Source: Eubacterium_B sp034180045 (lineage in GTDB: Bacteria > Bacillota > Clostridia > Peptostreptococcales > Anaerovoracaceae). Taken from it: a DNA stretch of 64,000 bases. This document shows, piece by piece, positions 44,047 through 53,045 of this stretch. How positions within the stretch are numbered: position 1 is the first letter of the stretch; the number at the start of each line of letters is the position of its first letter. The notes below the pieces were generated by a model. The model had not been told where the DNA came from and ran no database searches. It worked only from the letters and a program-made list of their open reading frames with translations. The stretch is from positions 3,008 through 67,007 of the forward strand of contig JAXFOY010000023.1 in assembly GCA_034180045.1 (NCBI GenBank), in the 5' to 3' direction. A program made the position numbers and the translations under genes.

Positions 44047-45150
44047 ATGTATATAGAAAACATAGAAATAAGTAATTTTAGAAACTATGATAAATTAGAA
44101 GTTGAATTTAATAAAAATGTTAACCTTATTCTTGGAAAAAACGCTCAAGGAAAGACAAATCTGTTAGAAGCAATTTATTTAACAGCTATAGGTCGTTCTT
44201 TTCGTACGTCAAAAGATATTGAACTTGTAAAATTTGATAGAGAAGTATCGAAGATAAAAGTAAAAGCTAAAAAGGAATTAAATGACACAAGTGTTGAAAT
44301 ATCATTAAAAAGAAAGGGTAATAATTCTGTAGAAAAATATATAAAAAAAGATAAAAAAAATATATCAAAGACTTCTCAGCTTATAAAAAATATATTAATA
44401 GTTATTTTTTCACCGGAAGATCTAAAGATAGTGAAAGATGAGCCTGAAAAAAGAAGAAAATTTATAGACAGAGAATTAAGCCAAATTTCTCCCAAGTACT
44501 ATAATTGCTTATCAAATTATAAAAAGGCTCTTTTACAAAGAAACACATATCTGAAAGAAGATAATATAGAATTATCTATTTTAGAAATATGGGATAAACA
44601 GTTGGCAAAATATGGAGCGGAGGTAATCTATCTTAGAAGAGAATTTATAAGCAAAATAAGTAAATATAGTTCAAAAATACATTCAGGAATAAGTGGAAAT
44701 ACTGAAGTTTTAAGATTAAATTATGAATCAAATATTGAAATAAAAGAAAATATAACAGAACAAGAAGAGTATATTTATGAGCTCTTAAAAAAATCTTTCA
44801 AAATAGATTCAAAAAATAGAAATACATCAATAGGACCGCATAGGGATGACGTATCTTTTATAGTTAATGATATAGATATGAGAAACTACGGTTCGCAAGG
44901 TCAGCAAAGAACTTGTGCTTTGTCCTTAAAGCTTGCAGAACTTAATTTAATAAAAGAAGAAACTGAAGAAGATGCTATATTATTACTCGATGATGTAATG
45001 AGTGAACTTGATGCAAATAGGCAAGAATTTCTCATAGATACAATGAGAAAAAATCAGTTATTTATTACAACAACGGAAATAGACAGCAATATAAAAGAAA
45101 AATTTGAAGATTTAAGTGTTTTTTATGTAGAAAAAGGAAAAATCTTATAA
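44047..45150 (+). CDS. recF: DNA replication and repair protein RecF
   Basis: A 367-residue SMC-like ATPase. Walker A LGKNAQGKTNLLEA is near residues 30-43, the signature is YGSQGQQRTCALSLKLAE, and Walker B is ILLLDDVMSELD. It loads RecA at gaps with RecO/RecR. It has no own SD and follows dnaN by one base, so it is translationally coupled. The small S4-domain gene (yaaA) often found between dnaN and recF is missing. Confidence 0.97.
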   Translation: MYIENIEISNFRNYDKLEVEFNKNVNLILGKNAQGKTNLLEAIYLTAIGRSFRTSKDIELVKFDREVSKIKVKAKKELNDTSVEISLKRKGNNSVEKYIKKDKKNISKTSQLIKNILIVIFSPEDLKIVKDEPEKRRKFIDRELSQISPKYYNCLSNYKKALLQRNTYLKEDNIELSILEIWDKQLAKYGAEVIYLRREFISKISKYSSKIHSGISGNTEVLRLNYESNIEIKENITEQEEYIYELLKKSFKIDSKNRNTSIGPHRDDVSFIVNDIDMRNYGSQGQQRTCALSLKLAELNLIKEETEEDAILLLDDVMSELDANRQEFLIDTMRKNQLFITTTEIDSNIKEKFEDLSVFYVEKGKIL

Positions 45151-45191
45151 ACACATATATTAAAATTATATATATAATATATAGTTAAAAT

Positions 45192-45214
45192 ATCGCCTTA
45201 GGGCGATTTTTTAT
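45192..45214 (+). terminator. Terminator after recF
   Basis: ATCGCC and GGCGAT with a four-base loop, followed by TTTTTT, 41 bases after the recF stop. It ends the dnaA-dnaN-recF transcript. Confidence 0.85.
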
Positions 45215-45251
45215 TACATAGGAATTATTTTTTATTTAATAAGGTAAAAAC

Positions 45252-45280
45252 TTGTTAAATTGTTTGTTTTAATATATAAT
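45252..45280 (+). promoter_or_regulatory. gyrBA promoter
   Basis: TTGTTA (45252-45257), 17-base spacer, TATAAT (45275-45280), about 45 bases before the gyrB ATG. Confidence 0.8.
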
Positions 45281-45324
45281 ATATGAGATTGTTTTATAAA
45301 AAATGAAAGGAAAGCGAGGTAGTA

Positions 45325-47250
45325 ATGAATAAAGAAGAAAAAGTTAATAATCAATACGACGCCGCGCAAATTCAGGTACTGGAAGGATTAGAAGCTGTTA
45401 GAAAAAGACCCGGTATGTACATAGGAAGTACAGGTGTAAGAGGACTTCATCATCTTGTATATGAAGTTGTTGATAACAGTGTTGATGAAGCGTTAGCAGG
45501 ATATTGTAAACATATAAAGATAAATATAAATAAAGACGGTTCTTTGACAGTAGAGGATGATGGTAGAGGTATGCCTGTAGATAACCATCCAAAGCTTGGA
45601 ATTCCGGCTGTCGAAGTTATTCATACAGTTTTACACGCAGGTGGTAAATTTGGAGGCGGAGGATATAAGGTATCAGGCGGTCTTCATGGTGTAGGTGCCT
45701 CTGTTGTTAATGCTCTTTCAACAGATATGATAGTTGAAATCAAAAGAAATGGAAACATATATCGTCAGGAATATAAGAGAGGAAAAACTGTAACACCGCT
45801 GGAAATTATAGGTGAATCCAAATCAACAGGATCAAAAACCACATTTTGGCCTGACGGAGAGATATTTGAAACTATAGAATTTGATTATGATACTCTTCAG
45901 CACAGGCTTAGAGAGATGGCTTTCCTAAATAAGGGAATAAAAATTTCTATAGGGGATGATAGAGTAAGTCCTAAAAAGAAAGATGTTTTTTTCTATGAAG
46001 GCGGCCTAAAAGAGTATGTAAAATACATAAATCAAAATAAGGAAGTTCTTCACAAGGATGTAATATATTTCGAGGTAGAAAATAAAAACAGTATGGAAGT
46101 TGAGGTTGCTTTACAGTATACCGACAGATACAACGAATTTTTACTTTCTTACGCAAATAATATAAATACTACAGATGGCGGAACTCATATGGCGGGTTTG
46201 AAATCTGCTTTAACGCGCGCTATCAATGATTATGCAAAAAAATCAAAGATACTCAAGGATAGTGACCCTGCTTTAACAGGAGAAGATATACGTGAAGGTA
46301 TAACCGCGATAGTTTCTGTTAAACTGGCACAACCTCAGTTTGAAGGTCAAACTAAAGCAAAACTTGGAAATAGTGAAGTTAGAGGATTTGTAGATACTGC
46401 AACAAATGATAATCTGACTGCATATTTAGAAGAGCATCCTCAAGAAGCAAAGATAATAATAGAAAAATGTATAAGAGCATCAAGGGCTAGAGAAGCAGCC
46501 AGAAAAGCAAGAGATTTAACCAGAAGAAAAAATGCTTTAGACAGTACATCACTTCCTGGAAAATTAGCTGACTGCTCGGAAAAAGATCCTGCTTTATCGG
46601 AAATATTCCTTGTCGAAGGTGATTCTGCGGGCGGTTCGGCAAAACAGGGAAGAGATCGCTCAAGACAAGCAGTATTGCCGTTAAGAGGTAAAATTCTTAA
46701 TGTAGAAAAGGCAAGACCTGAAAAAATTCTCAGCTCTGAAGAAATAAAGAATATGATAACTGCTTTCGGCTGCGGTATAGGAAACGATTTTGATGCAAGC
46801 AAGCTTCGTTATCATAAGATAATAATTATGACGGATGCCGATGTAGACGGTGCGCATATAAGAACACTTCTTTTAACCTTCTTCTTCCGTCATATGACAC
46901 CTTTAATAGAGGGAGGATATGTATATGCGGCAAAGCCGCCTCTATTTATGACAAAACAAGGTAAAGATGTTTATTATACATATTCGGAACCGGAACAGGA
47001 GAAACTTTTAGCCGAAATTTCGAATAAGAAAAACAAGATTGATATACAGAGATATAAAGGTCTTGGAGAGATGGACTTCCATCAGCTTTGGGAAACAACT
47101 ATGGATTTTAATAATCGTACTTTGATACAGATTACAATGGATGACGCTTCTCAAGCGGATGAAATATTTACTATTTTGATGGGAGATAAAGTTCCGCCTC
47201 GTAAGAAGTTTATAGAAGAAAATGCAAAATATGCAGAAATAGATATTTAG
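45325..47250 (+). CDS. gyrB: DNA gyrase subunit B
   Basis: A 641-residue GyrB. GHKL ATPase motifs: EVVDNSVDEALAG (catalytic Glu, N-box), DDGRGMPVD and GGLHGVGASVVNALS. TOPRIM motifs are EGDSAGGSAKQGRDR and TDADVDGAHI. It provides ATP hydrolysis for negative supercoiling. It lies 16 bases upstream of gyrA; a DUF370-type gene sometimes found before gyrB is absent. Confidence 0.98.
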   Translation: MNKEEKVNNQYDAAQIQVLEGLEAVRKRPGMYIGSTGVRGLHHLVYEVVDNSVDEALAGYCKHIKININKDGSLTVEDDGRGMPVDNHPKLGIPAVEVIHTVLHAGGKFGGGGYKVSGGLHGVGASVVNALSTDMIVEIKRNGNIYRQEYKRGKTVTPLEIIGESKSTGSKTTFWPDGEIFETIEFDYDTLQHRLREMAFLNKGIKISIGDDRVSPKKKDVFFYEGGLKEYVKYINQNKEVLHKDVIYFEVENKNSMEVEVALQYTDRYNEFLLSYANNINTTDGGTHMAGLKSALTRAINDYAKKSKILKDSDPALTGEDIREGITAIVSVKLAQPQFEGQTKAKLGNSEVRGFVDTATNDNLTAYLEEHPQEAKIIIEKCIRASRAREAARKARDLTRRKNALDSTSLPGKLADCSEKDPALSEIFLVEGDSAGGSAKQGRDRSRQAVLPLRGKILNVEKARPEKILSSEEIKNMITAFGCGIGNDFDASKLRYHKIIIMTDADVDGAHIRTLLLTFFFRHMTPLIEGGYVYAAKPPLFMTKQGKDVYYTYSEPEQEKLLAEISNKKNKIDIQRYKGLGEMDFHQLWETTMDFNNRTLIQITMDDASQADEIFTILMGDKVPPRKKFIEENAKYAEIDI

Positions 47251-47266
47251 AAGGGAGGGAAAGTTA

Positions 47267-49768
47267 ATGGCAGGTCTTTTAGAAGATACAAGACTGGAAC
47301 AACACGAGATTTACTCGGAAATGAAAAAGTCATATATTGACTATGCGATGAGCGTTATCGTAGGCAGAGCCCTTCCCGATGTGAGAGACGGTCTAAAACC
47401 GGTTCATAGAAGAATTTTATACGGTATGGGACACCTTGGTGTAACTCCGGATAAGGCACACAAAAAATCTGCTCGTATAGTCGGAGAAGTAATGGGTAAG
47501 TATCACCCACATGGTGATAGTTCAATTTATGATGCCATGGTTAGACTCGCTCAGGATTTCTCAACCAGATATATGCTTGTTGACGGTCATGGAAATTTTG
47601 GTTCTGTAGACGGTGACTCAGCTGCGGCAATGCGTTATACGGAAGCCAGAATGACTCCGTTTGCCCTTGAAATGCTAAGGGATATAGATAAAGAAACCGT
47701 TGATTTTAGAGATAACTTTGATGGCGAGGAAAAAGAGCCTGTAGTATTACCGAGCAGATTCCCTAATCTTTTGGTAAACGGCTCAAATGGTATAGCAGTA
47801 GGTATGGCAACTTCTATACCTCCTCATAACTTAACAGAAGTAATAGATGCTACTATAAGGGTGATAGACGAACCCGAATGCGATATAGAGGACTTAATAA
47901 AGATTGTAAAAGGTCCTGATTTTCCAACAGGTGCCCAGATATTAGGCAAAGTTGGAATGAAAGAAGCATATAGAACCGGAACAGGTAAAGTTAAGGTTAG
48001 ATCATGCTGTGAAATAGAAGAAAGTGATCGCGGAAAATCTCAGATTGTGATAACAGAGATTCCTTATATGGTTAATAAGGCAAGGCTTATCGAGAAGATG
48101 GCTGATCTTGTCAAAGAAAAGAGAGTTGAAGGAGTATTGGCAATCCGCGATGAATCAAACCGCGAAGGAATAAGAATAGTTATAGAGTTAAAAAGGGATG
48201 CTAATCCTCAAATAACATTAAACAGATTCTACAAACATACTCAGCTACAAGACAGCTTTAGCATGATAATGCTTGCGCTTGTAGACGGAAAACCGGAGGT
48301 ACTAAATCTCAAAAGGTTCCTTGAAGAGTATATTAAATTTCAAAAAGAAGTTGTTACAAGAAGAACTCAATTCGATTTATCAAAGGCGGAAGCTAGAGCC
48401 CATATTTTGGAAGGCTTGAGAATAGCTCTCGACAACATAGATGCGGTAATCAAAACAATTCGTGAATCTTACAGCAATGCAAAAGAAAATTTGATGGAAA
48501 GATTCGGTCTATCAGAACTTCAGGCGCAGGCTATTTTAGATATGCGACTTGCAAGATTACAAGGCTTAGAGCGCGAGAAAATAGAAAATGAGTATAATGA
48601 GTTGATGAAGAAAATCGCTTATTATAAATCGCTTCTTTCAGATGAATCTCTTTTGATGGGAGTTATAAAAGACGAGCTTACTGAAATCAGAGACAAGTAT
48701 GGCGATGAAAGAAGAACTAAGATTGTCAGGGATGAGGGTGAGTTTGACGAAGAGGATTTAGTTGAAGAAGAAAATGTAGCTATAACATTTACACACCTTG
48801 GATATATAAAAAGAGTTCCTGCTGATACATACAAGGCACAGAAGCGTGGAGGAAAGGGAATTACAGGAGTTACAACCCGCGAAAACGATTTTGTAAAAGA
48901 TCTTGTAATGACATCTACGCATGATAATCTGATGTTCTTTACAAATACAGGAAAGGCTCATAAAATCAAAGCATATGAGATTCCGGAAGCAACCAGAACG
49001 GCAAGAGGAACTCCTGCTATTAACTTCTTAAATCTTCTACAAAGAGAAAGAATTACAGCGGTAATACCTGTTCAAGAGTTCTCTGATGATAAATATTTGA
49101 TTGCTATTACCAAAAACGGCTTAATAAAAAAGACTGCGCTAAACGAGTTTGATACAAAGAGAACCACAGGATTGATAGCAATAAATCTAAAAGACGAAGA
49201 CGAACTTATTGCAATTAAGCAATCTACAGGAAGTAACAACATCATCATAGTCACCAAAAAAGGAAAGTGTATATGTTTCTCAGAGACGGATGTAAGAGCT
49301 ATGGGAAGAATCGCAGGCGGTGTAAGAGCTATAAAGCTTGAAAAAGATGATGAAGTTGTTTCTATGGAACTTGTTGAACCTGAGCAGCAGCTTATGGTTG
49401 TAACTGAAAACGGATTCGGAAAGCGTACTCCTGTCGAGGAATATAAGATTCAGGTTCGTGGAGGCAAAGGTCTTCTTACATACGATAAAGCTAAATTTAA
49501 GAAGACGGGTGCTTTGATAGGTGCTATGGTCGTTGGAGAAACCGATGAAATTTTGATGATTAATTCAGATGGAATAATTATTAGAATAAGAGCGAGCGAA
49601 GTTTCCGTACTTGGTCGTGCAACTCAGGGCGTAAAGATTATGAAGGTCGATGAGGGTTGCAAGATTGTTGCAATAGCAAAAGCTATACGCGATGATGAGG
49701 ACGAAGAAGCAGAAAACAAAATCGAAGAAAAAGCAAATAAATTAGAAGAAGAACAAATGAGTTTGTAA
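47267..49768 (+). CDS. gyrA: DNA gyrase subunit A
   Basis: An 833-residue GyrA. The winged-helix catalytic region has AAMRYTEARM with the active Tyr, and the C-terminal beta-pinwheel has the GyrA box QKRGGKG. The quinolone-determining segment HPHGDSSIYDAM keeps the Ser and Asp linked to susceptibility, so no classical resistance substitution is visible. An acidic tail ends the protein. A strong terminator follows. Confidence 0.98.
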   Translation: MAGLLEDTRLEQHEIYSEMKKSYIDYAMSVIVGRALPDVRDGLKPVHRRILYGMGHLGVTPDKAHKKSARIVGEVMGKYHPHGDSSIYDAMVRLAQDFSTRYMLVDGHGNFGSVDGDSAAAMRYTEARMTPFALEMLRDIDKETVDFRDNFDGEEKEPVVLPSRFPNLLVNGSNGIAVGMATSIPPHNLTEVIDATIRVIDEPECDIEDLIKIVKGPDFPTGAQILGKVGMKEAYRTGTGKVKVRSCCEIEESDRGKSQIVITEIPYMVNKARLIEKMADLVKEKRVEGVLAIRDESNREGIRIVIELKRDANPQITLNRFYKHTQLQDSFSMIMLALVDGKPEVLNLKRFLEEYIKFQKEVVTRRTQFDLSKAEARAHILEGLRIALDNIDAVIKTIRESYSNAKENLMERFGLSELQAQAILDMRLARLQGLEREKIENEYNELMKKIAYYKSLLSDESLLMGVIKDELTEIRDKYGDERRTKIVRDEGEFDEEDLVEEENVAITFTHLGYIKRVPADTYKAQKRGGKGITGVTTRENDFVKDLVMTSTHDNLMFFTNTGKAHKIKAYEIPEATRTARGTPAINFLNLLQRERITAVIPVQEFSDDKYLIAITKNGLIKKTALNEFDTKRTTGLIAINLKDEDELIAIKQSTGSNNIIIVTKKGKCICFSETDVRAMGRIAGGVRAIKLEKDDEVVSMELVEPEQQLMVVTENGFGKRTPVEEYKIQVRGGKGLLTYDKAKFKKTGALIGAMVVGETDEILMINSDGIIIRIRASEVSVLGRATQGVKIMKVDEGCKIVAIAKAIRDDEDEEAENKIEEKANKLEEEQMSL

Positions 49769-49793
49769 TATTTTTGCCAAAGACTAAGATTGT

Positions 49794-49846
49794 AAAATGA
49801 ATTTAGAAATTAGTAAAATTTGCTAATTTCTAGGTTCATTTTTTTA
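49794..49846 (+). terminator. Terminator after gyrA
   Basis: TAGAAATTAG and CTAATTTCTA form the core stem, extended by TGAA/TTCA, followed by seven T residues. Confidence 0.88.
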
Positions 49847-49974
49847 ACAGCAATCGCTTTCGGGACGATTTGTCAAGGATAAAAAAATTCCGCAAGTATT
49901 GCTCAGATTTTAACCATATGGCTCTTGTTATGTTATATTCACCCTAACTTATTAAGTATACTATTAAATTTTGA

Positions 49975-50052
49975 AAAATAACAGTCTTGTTTTTTGATAA
50001 TTTTGATTTATGCTTTATTTAATAAAACTAAAAAGAGGTGATTCCAATGTTT
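49975..50052 (+). repeat. Leader/promoter repeat, copy B
   Basis: Plus-strand counterpart of 40951-41035: TTGATA, 18-base spacer, TTTAAT, then AGAGGTGATTCCAATGTTT. It sits 100 bases before a small membrane protein gene. The conserved ATG leads into only a few codons in each copy, so conservation reflects a promoter/leader rather than a shared protein. Confidence 0.8.
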
Positions 50053-50151
50053 GCTTAGAATTTATACTTTCTATGCAAATTCAGATTACACAAAACCACT
50101 TGGAAGCACATATTCATATCTATATTCAATAATGTATTAAAGGATTTAAAA

Positions 50152-50349
50152 ATGAACAAAAAACATATAGTAAAAAAAGAGACTGGCAGTATATTTATAG
50201 CAGTTATACTTACACTCACCTTATTCTCTAACTTTGATACTCTAGACAATATAGAAATTGGGTTGAAAACGATTTTAATTGGACTATTAAGTAGTATAAC
50301 TTATGAAGTAATAGAATTTCTAAGAAATTTTCTTACAAAAGAGAGATAA
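50152..50349 (+). CDS. Small membrane protein, function unknown
   Basis: A 65-residue protein with one or two hydrophobic segments (about 13-27 and 38-52) and charged ends. No family recognised. It is preceded by leader copy B, as the secreted protein at 40341 is by copy A. Its stop lies inside the left 43-base repeat of the accessory island, so the 3' end may have been altered by that insertion. Confidence 0.5.
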   Translation: MNKKHIVKKETGSIFIAVILTLTLFSNFDTLDNIEIGLKTILIGLLSSITYEVIEFLRNFLTKER

Positions 50350-50383
50350 AAAACTGGCTATTTGGGCGGCACTCATAAAACAG
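50341..50383 (+). repeat. Left copy of the 43-base island boundary repeat
   Basis: GAGAGATAAAAAACTGGCTA, ten variable bases, then ACTCATAAAACAG. The same 20 and 13 bases with the same spacing occur inverted at 57656-57698. One frame would read EIKNWLFGRHS-stop, like the protein tail encoded at the other copy. Confidence 0.85.
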
Positions 50384-50400
50384 CATAAGATTGTTTTCGG

Positions 50401-50430
50401 GAAACGGCGTAGCTTCGGCTATGCCGTTTC
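50401..50430 (-). terminator. Hairpin at the tnpX 3' end
   Basis: Thirteen-base arms GAAACGGCGTAGC and GCTATGCCGTTTC with a TTCG loop; it overlaps the tnpX stop codon. There is no long T run, so it may be an RNA-stability or end structure rather than an efficient terminator. Confidence 0.6.
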
Positions 50431-52065
50431 TCCGTTTGACAGGTCACCCAGCAAGGACGCGGGGAGTATTCCCACAAGGTCATAGGATATATCAATCTGC
50501 TGTTCCCTATGTCCGCTTGACTTGTCGGGAGCGTGAACATATACCGCCTTTACCATGTCATTCAAGACAGTGGGCATCAGCTCGTCCAAGTCTAAATACT
50601 TCCGTACCTTACCGATAAACCTGTCAATGTTTTCTGCCTGTTCTTCCTGCTGTATAATTTCTTCGTTCAGTTGCAACAGCTTTTCCCGCAATTCTTCCTG
50701 CTCCTGCTCGTAATCGTCAGAGAGCATTTGAAATCTACTGTCGGAGAGTTTCCCGTTGGTGTTATCTTCGTAAATACGCTTAAATAGCCTGTCCAATTCT
50801 TCAATGCGCCGTTCCGCTTGCGTTAGTTGCCGCCGCTTCGACGCAAGTTCTTTCTTTGCTTCAGCTTTCTGCTTTGCGCCCATAGCTTTTCTAAAACGTT
50901 CCTCATGGGTAGACACACAGGCAATCACCAGCCGCATATGAGCGAGTACACCCTGCTCCAAGACAACGGCGCGGATAAAATGTGTCGGGCAAACCTCTTT
51001 CCCTTTCAGCCTTGAAGTGGAGCAAACAAAGTGGTCTTGCCGCGCTTCAAAGTTCTTGCTTGTGCAGTAGTACAGCTTTTCTCCACAGTCGGCGCAACGT
51101 GCAATGCCGGAGAACAAATTTGTCTTTCCCGTCCTCGTCGGGCGGCGTTTATTCTTCCGCAATTCCTGCACCCGTTCCCATGTGTCAGCGTCTATGATTA
51201 CTTCATGGGTATTCTCAAACACAAGTTGCTTTTCTTTGGGATTGTAACAGGTCTTTTTGCTCTTGTACGACTGCTTGTAGGTCTTGAAGTTTACCGTATG
51301 CCCTTGATACTCTGGACGCTCTAAAATGTCGGCTACGGTGTCGCCCGTCCAGTTGTACGGATTGTCCGGCGGCGTATTTCTCGTTGCTCTGCCTGTCCGC
51401 TGAAAATGGATAGTCGGCGTGATTACCCTGTCTGTTTTCAGAATACGGGCAATCTGCGACGGCCCGAAGCCCTCTAAACAGAGAGTAAATATCCGCTTGA
51501 CTACTTCGGCGGCGGCTTCGTCCACAATCCAACGCTTTTTGTTGTCGGGGTCTTTCATGTAGCCGTAAGGCGGATTGGTACAAAGATGTTCGCCTGCTTC
51601 CCCTTTGGACTTCATCACAGCGCGGATTTTCTTGCTTGTATCTTTTGCATACCACTCGTTGATGATGTTCAAAAATGGGGTAAAGTCGCTGTCTGTTTGA
51701 TTTGCGCTGTCAATACCGTTGTTAATGGCAATGAAGCGTACTCCCTTTTCCACAAACAGGACTTCGGTGTAAAATCCCACTTTCAGATAATCGCGCCCAA
51801 GTCGCGACATATCCTTGACAATCAGTGCGGACACTTCGCCGTTCTCAATCCGTTCTAACAGTTCGTTCCAACTCGGACGGTTGAAGTTCGTACCCGAATA
51901 TCCGTCGTCCACAAAAAACAAGGTGTTTTTGAAGCCGTTTTCCTTTGCGTATTTACTTAAAATCGCCTTTTGATTTACAATGCTGTTGCTGTCGCCCTGC
52001 AACTCGTCATCTCTCGATAAGCGGCAATAGAGGGCGGTAATTTTGTTGTCAGACTGCCTTGACAT
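50419..52065 (-). CDS. tnpX: TnpX-type large serine recombinase
   Basis: A 548-residue recombinase. The N-terminal resolvase domain has ITALYCRLSRDDE (catalytic Ser) and ALIVKDMSRLGRDYLK. The recombinase domain follows (GPSQIARILKTDRVITPT), then a zinc ribbon (GIARCADCGEKLYYC) and a coiled coil (about 400-490). It would excise and integrate a Tn4451/Tn1549-type element through a 5'-phosphoserine intermediate. The frame extends upstream to 52218, but ATG 52065 (MSRQSDNKI) follows AAAGGAGG. Its base composition is visibly richer in GC than the origin genes, a sign of transfer. Confidence 0.93.
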   Translation of the reverse strand: MSRQSDNKITALYCRLSRDDELQGDSNSIVNQKAILSKYAKENGFKNTLFFVDDGYSGTNFNRPSWNELLERIENGEVSALIVKDMSRLGRDYLKVGFYTEVLFVEKGVRFIAINNGIDSANQTDSDFTPFLNIINEWYAKDTSKKIRAVMKSKGEAGEHLCTNPPYGYMKDPDNKKRWIVDEAAAEVVKRIFTLCLEGFGPSQIARILKTDRVITPTIHFQRTGRATRNTPPDNPYNWTGDTVADILERPEYQGHTVNFKTYKQSYKSKKTCYNPKEKQLVFENTHEVIIDADTWERVQELRKNKRRPTRTGKTNLFSGIARCADCGEKLYYCTSKNFEARQDHFVCSTSRLKGKEVCPTHFIRAVVLEQGVLAHMRLVIACVSTHEERFRKAMGAKQKAEAKKELASKRRQLTQAERRIEELDRLFKRIYEDNTNGKLSDSRFQMLSDDYEQEQEELREKLLQLNEEIIQQEEQAENIDRFIGKVRKYLDLDELMPTVLNDMVKAVYVHAPDKSSGHREQQIDISYDLVGILPASLLGDLSNGETA

Positions 52066-52123
52066 AGAATGTTCCTCCTTTATCGGCGGGCAGTCTGCCA
52101 ATACAGGATTGCATATTCCCATT

Positions 52124-52342
52124 TTAACGCTCTTTGTTTCCATTGTCATCATCTTTCTGTAAATTATCCTGGTCCATAAGCCGTAAAACCTTGCTCGGCA
52201 ACGCTCTTTGCCCGTCATAACTGCCCGTAAAACGGTAGAGCGTCCTGCCGGATTTTATCACGACTTCACGCTTTGGCAATTCATAGGCAAGCGGATTTTT
52301 TACCACGATATGCCCATTTTTGATTTTTCGTTTCCGTTCCAT
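52124..52342 (-). CDS. tnpW: Transposon-encoded protein TnpW
   Basis: A 72-residue protein with the core VVIKSGRTLYRFTGSYDGQRALPSKVLRLMDQD, which matches the small TnpW proteins encoded next to TnpX-type recombinases. Function is not established. The frame extends upstream to 52462, but ATG 52342 follows a strong GGGAAAGGA. It ends 58 bases before the tnpX start. Confidence 0.8.
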   Translation of the reverse strand: MERKRKIKNGHIVVKNPLAYELPKREVVIKSGRTLYRFTGSYDGQRALPSKVLRLMDQDNLQKDDDNGNKER

Positions 52343-52466
52343 TCCTTTCCCGTCCTTTCCTTTGAAATCGGGGTTTACAGTTTCGTAGCAAGCATAGGAA
52401 TAGGAACCGGATAGCCTGTTCCGTATTTTGCCCTGCAAAACGCTTGTTGGGAAGTATCCCAAACCC

Positions 52467-52808
52467 TCATTTTGTAAGCCTCTTGAATTGCAGAAGCAGC
52501 CGACGCTCCAATCGCCACACTTCTTTCATGAGCCGCTTTATCTCGTCCATATCGTCGGTGTAAATGTGCGCTGTTTCATTGATACGCCTTGCAATCTGAT
52601 TGACGTTTACACCGATTTTCTGAAGCTGCGCCGTATGCGCTTTGACCTCTTGCAAATCTAAAACAATAATGTACCCGTCGATAAGCATTTTTCGAGAGTA
52701 AGCAGATAGATTTATCGTCGGTATTTGCTTCATCTTTTTTTCAATCAACGCCCGTTCTTCCTCTGTTACTCGTACAATGATTTGTACATTACTTTTCCTA
52801 TTCTCCAT
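52467..52808 (-). CDS. MobC-like mobilisation accessory protein
   Basis: A 113-residue protein with an N-terminal ribbon-helix-helix (VQIIVRVTEEERALIEKKMKQI) and a MobC-type helical part (VNVNQIARRINE). Such proteins bind near oriT and help a relaxase. I prefer ATG 52808, 8 bases after GGAG. Normally a relaxase gene follows; here TnpW follows within about 125 bases, so the relaxase has been lost. Confidence 0.82.
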   Translation of the reverse strand: MENRKSNVQIIVRVTEEERALIEKKMKQIPTINLSAYSRKMLIDGYIIVLDLQEVKAHTAQLQKIGVNVNQIARRINETAHIYTDDMDEIKRLMKEVWRLERRLLLQFKRLTK

Positions 52809-53045
52809 TCGCATTTCTCCTTTCACTACCTACAACACCGCAGGGGGCGATTTTGACGAAGTTTCAGAGAAGATTTTTAAAAAAGTTCTCTCACTTCTTA
52901 ATACGGGGAAAATCGAAAAATGCCAAACGGAACATCGATTTTGGATAAAAAAATATTGCAACACAGAATGGCTGCAACATTGACTTTAACTTGTCATTTA
53001 CTTGTCATGTTATATGCGATACAATGAAAAGCAGAGGTGATGAAA

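Larger units (their letters stand above)
49769..50151 (+). other. Junction region between gyrA and the accessory island
   Basis: It contains the gyrA terminator, then AT-rich DNA and leader copy B (49975-50052), whose ATG opens only a three-codon frame. No real gene seen. Confidence 0.55.
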
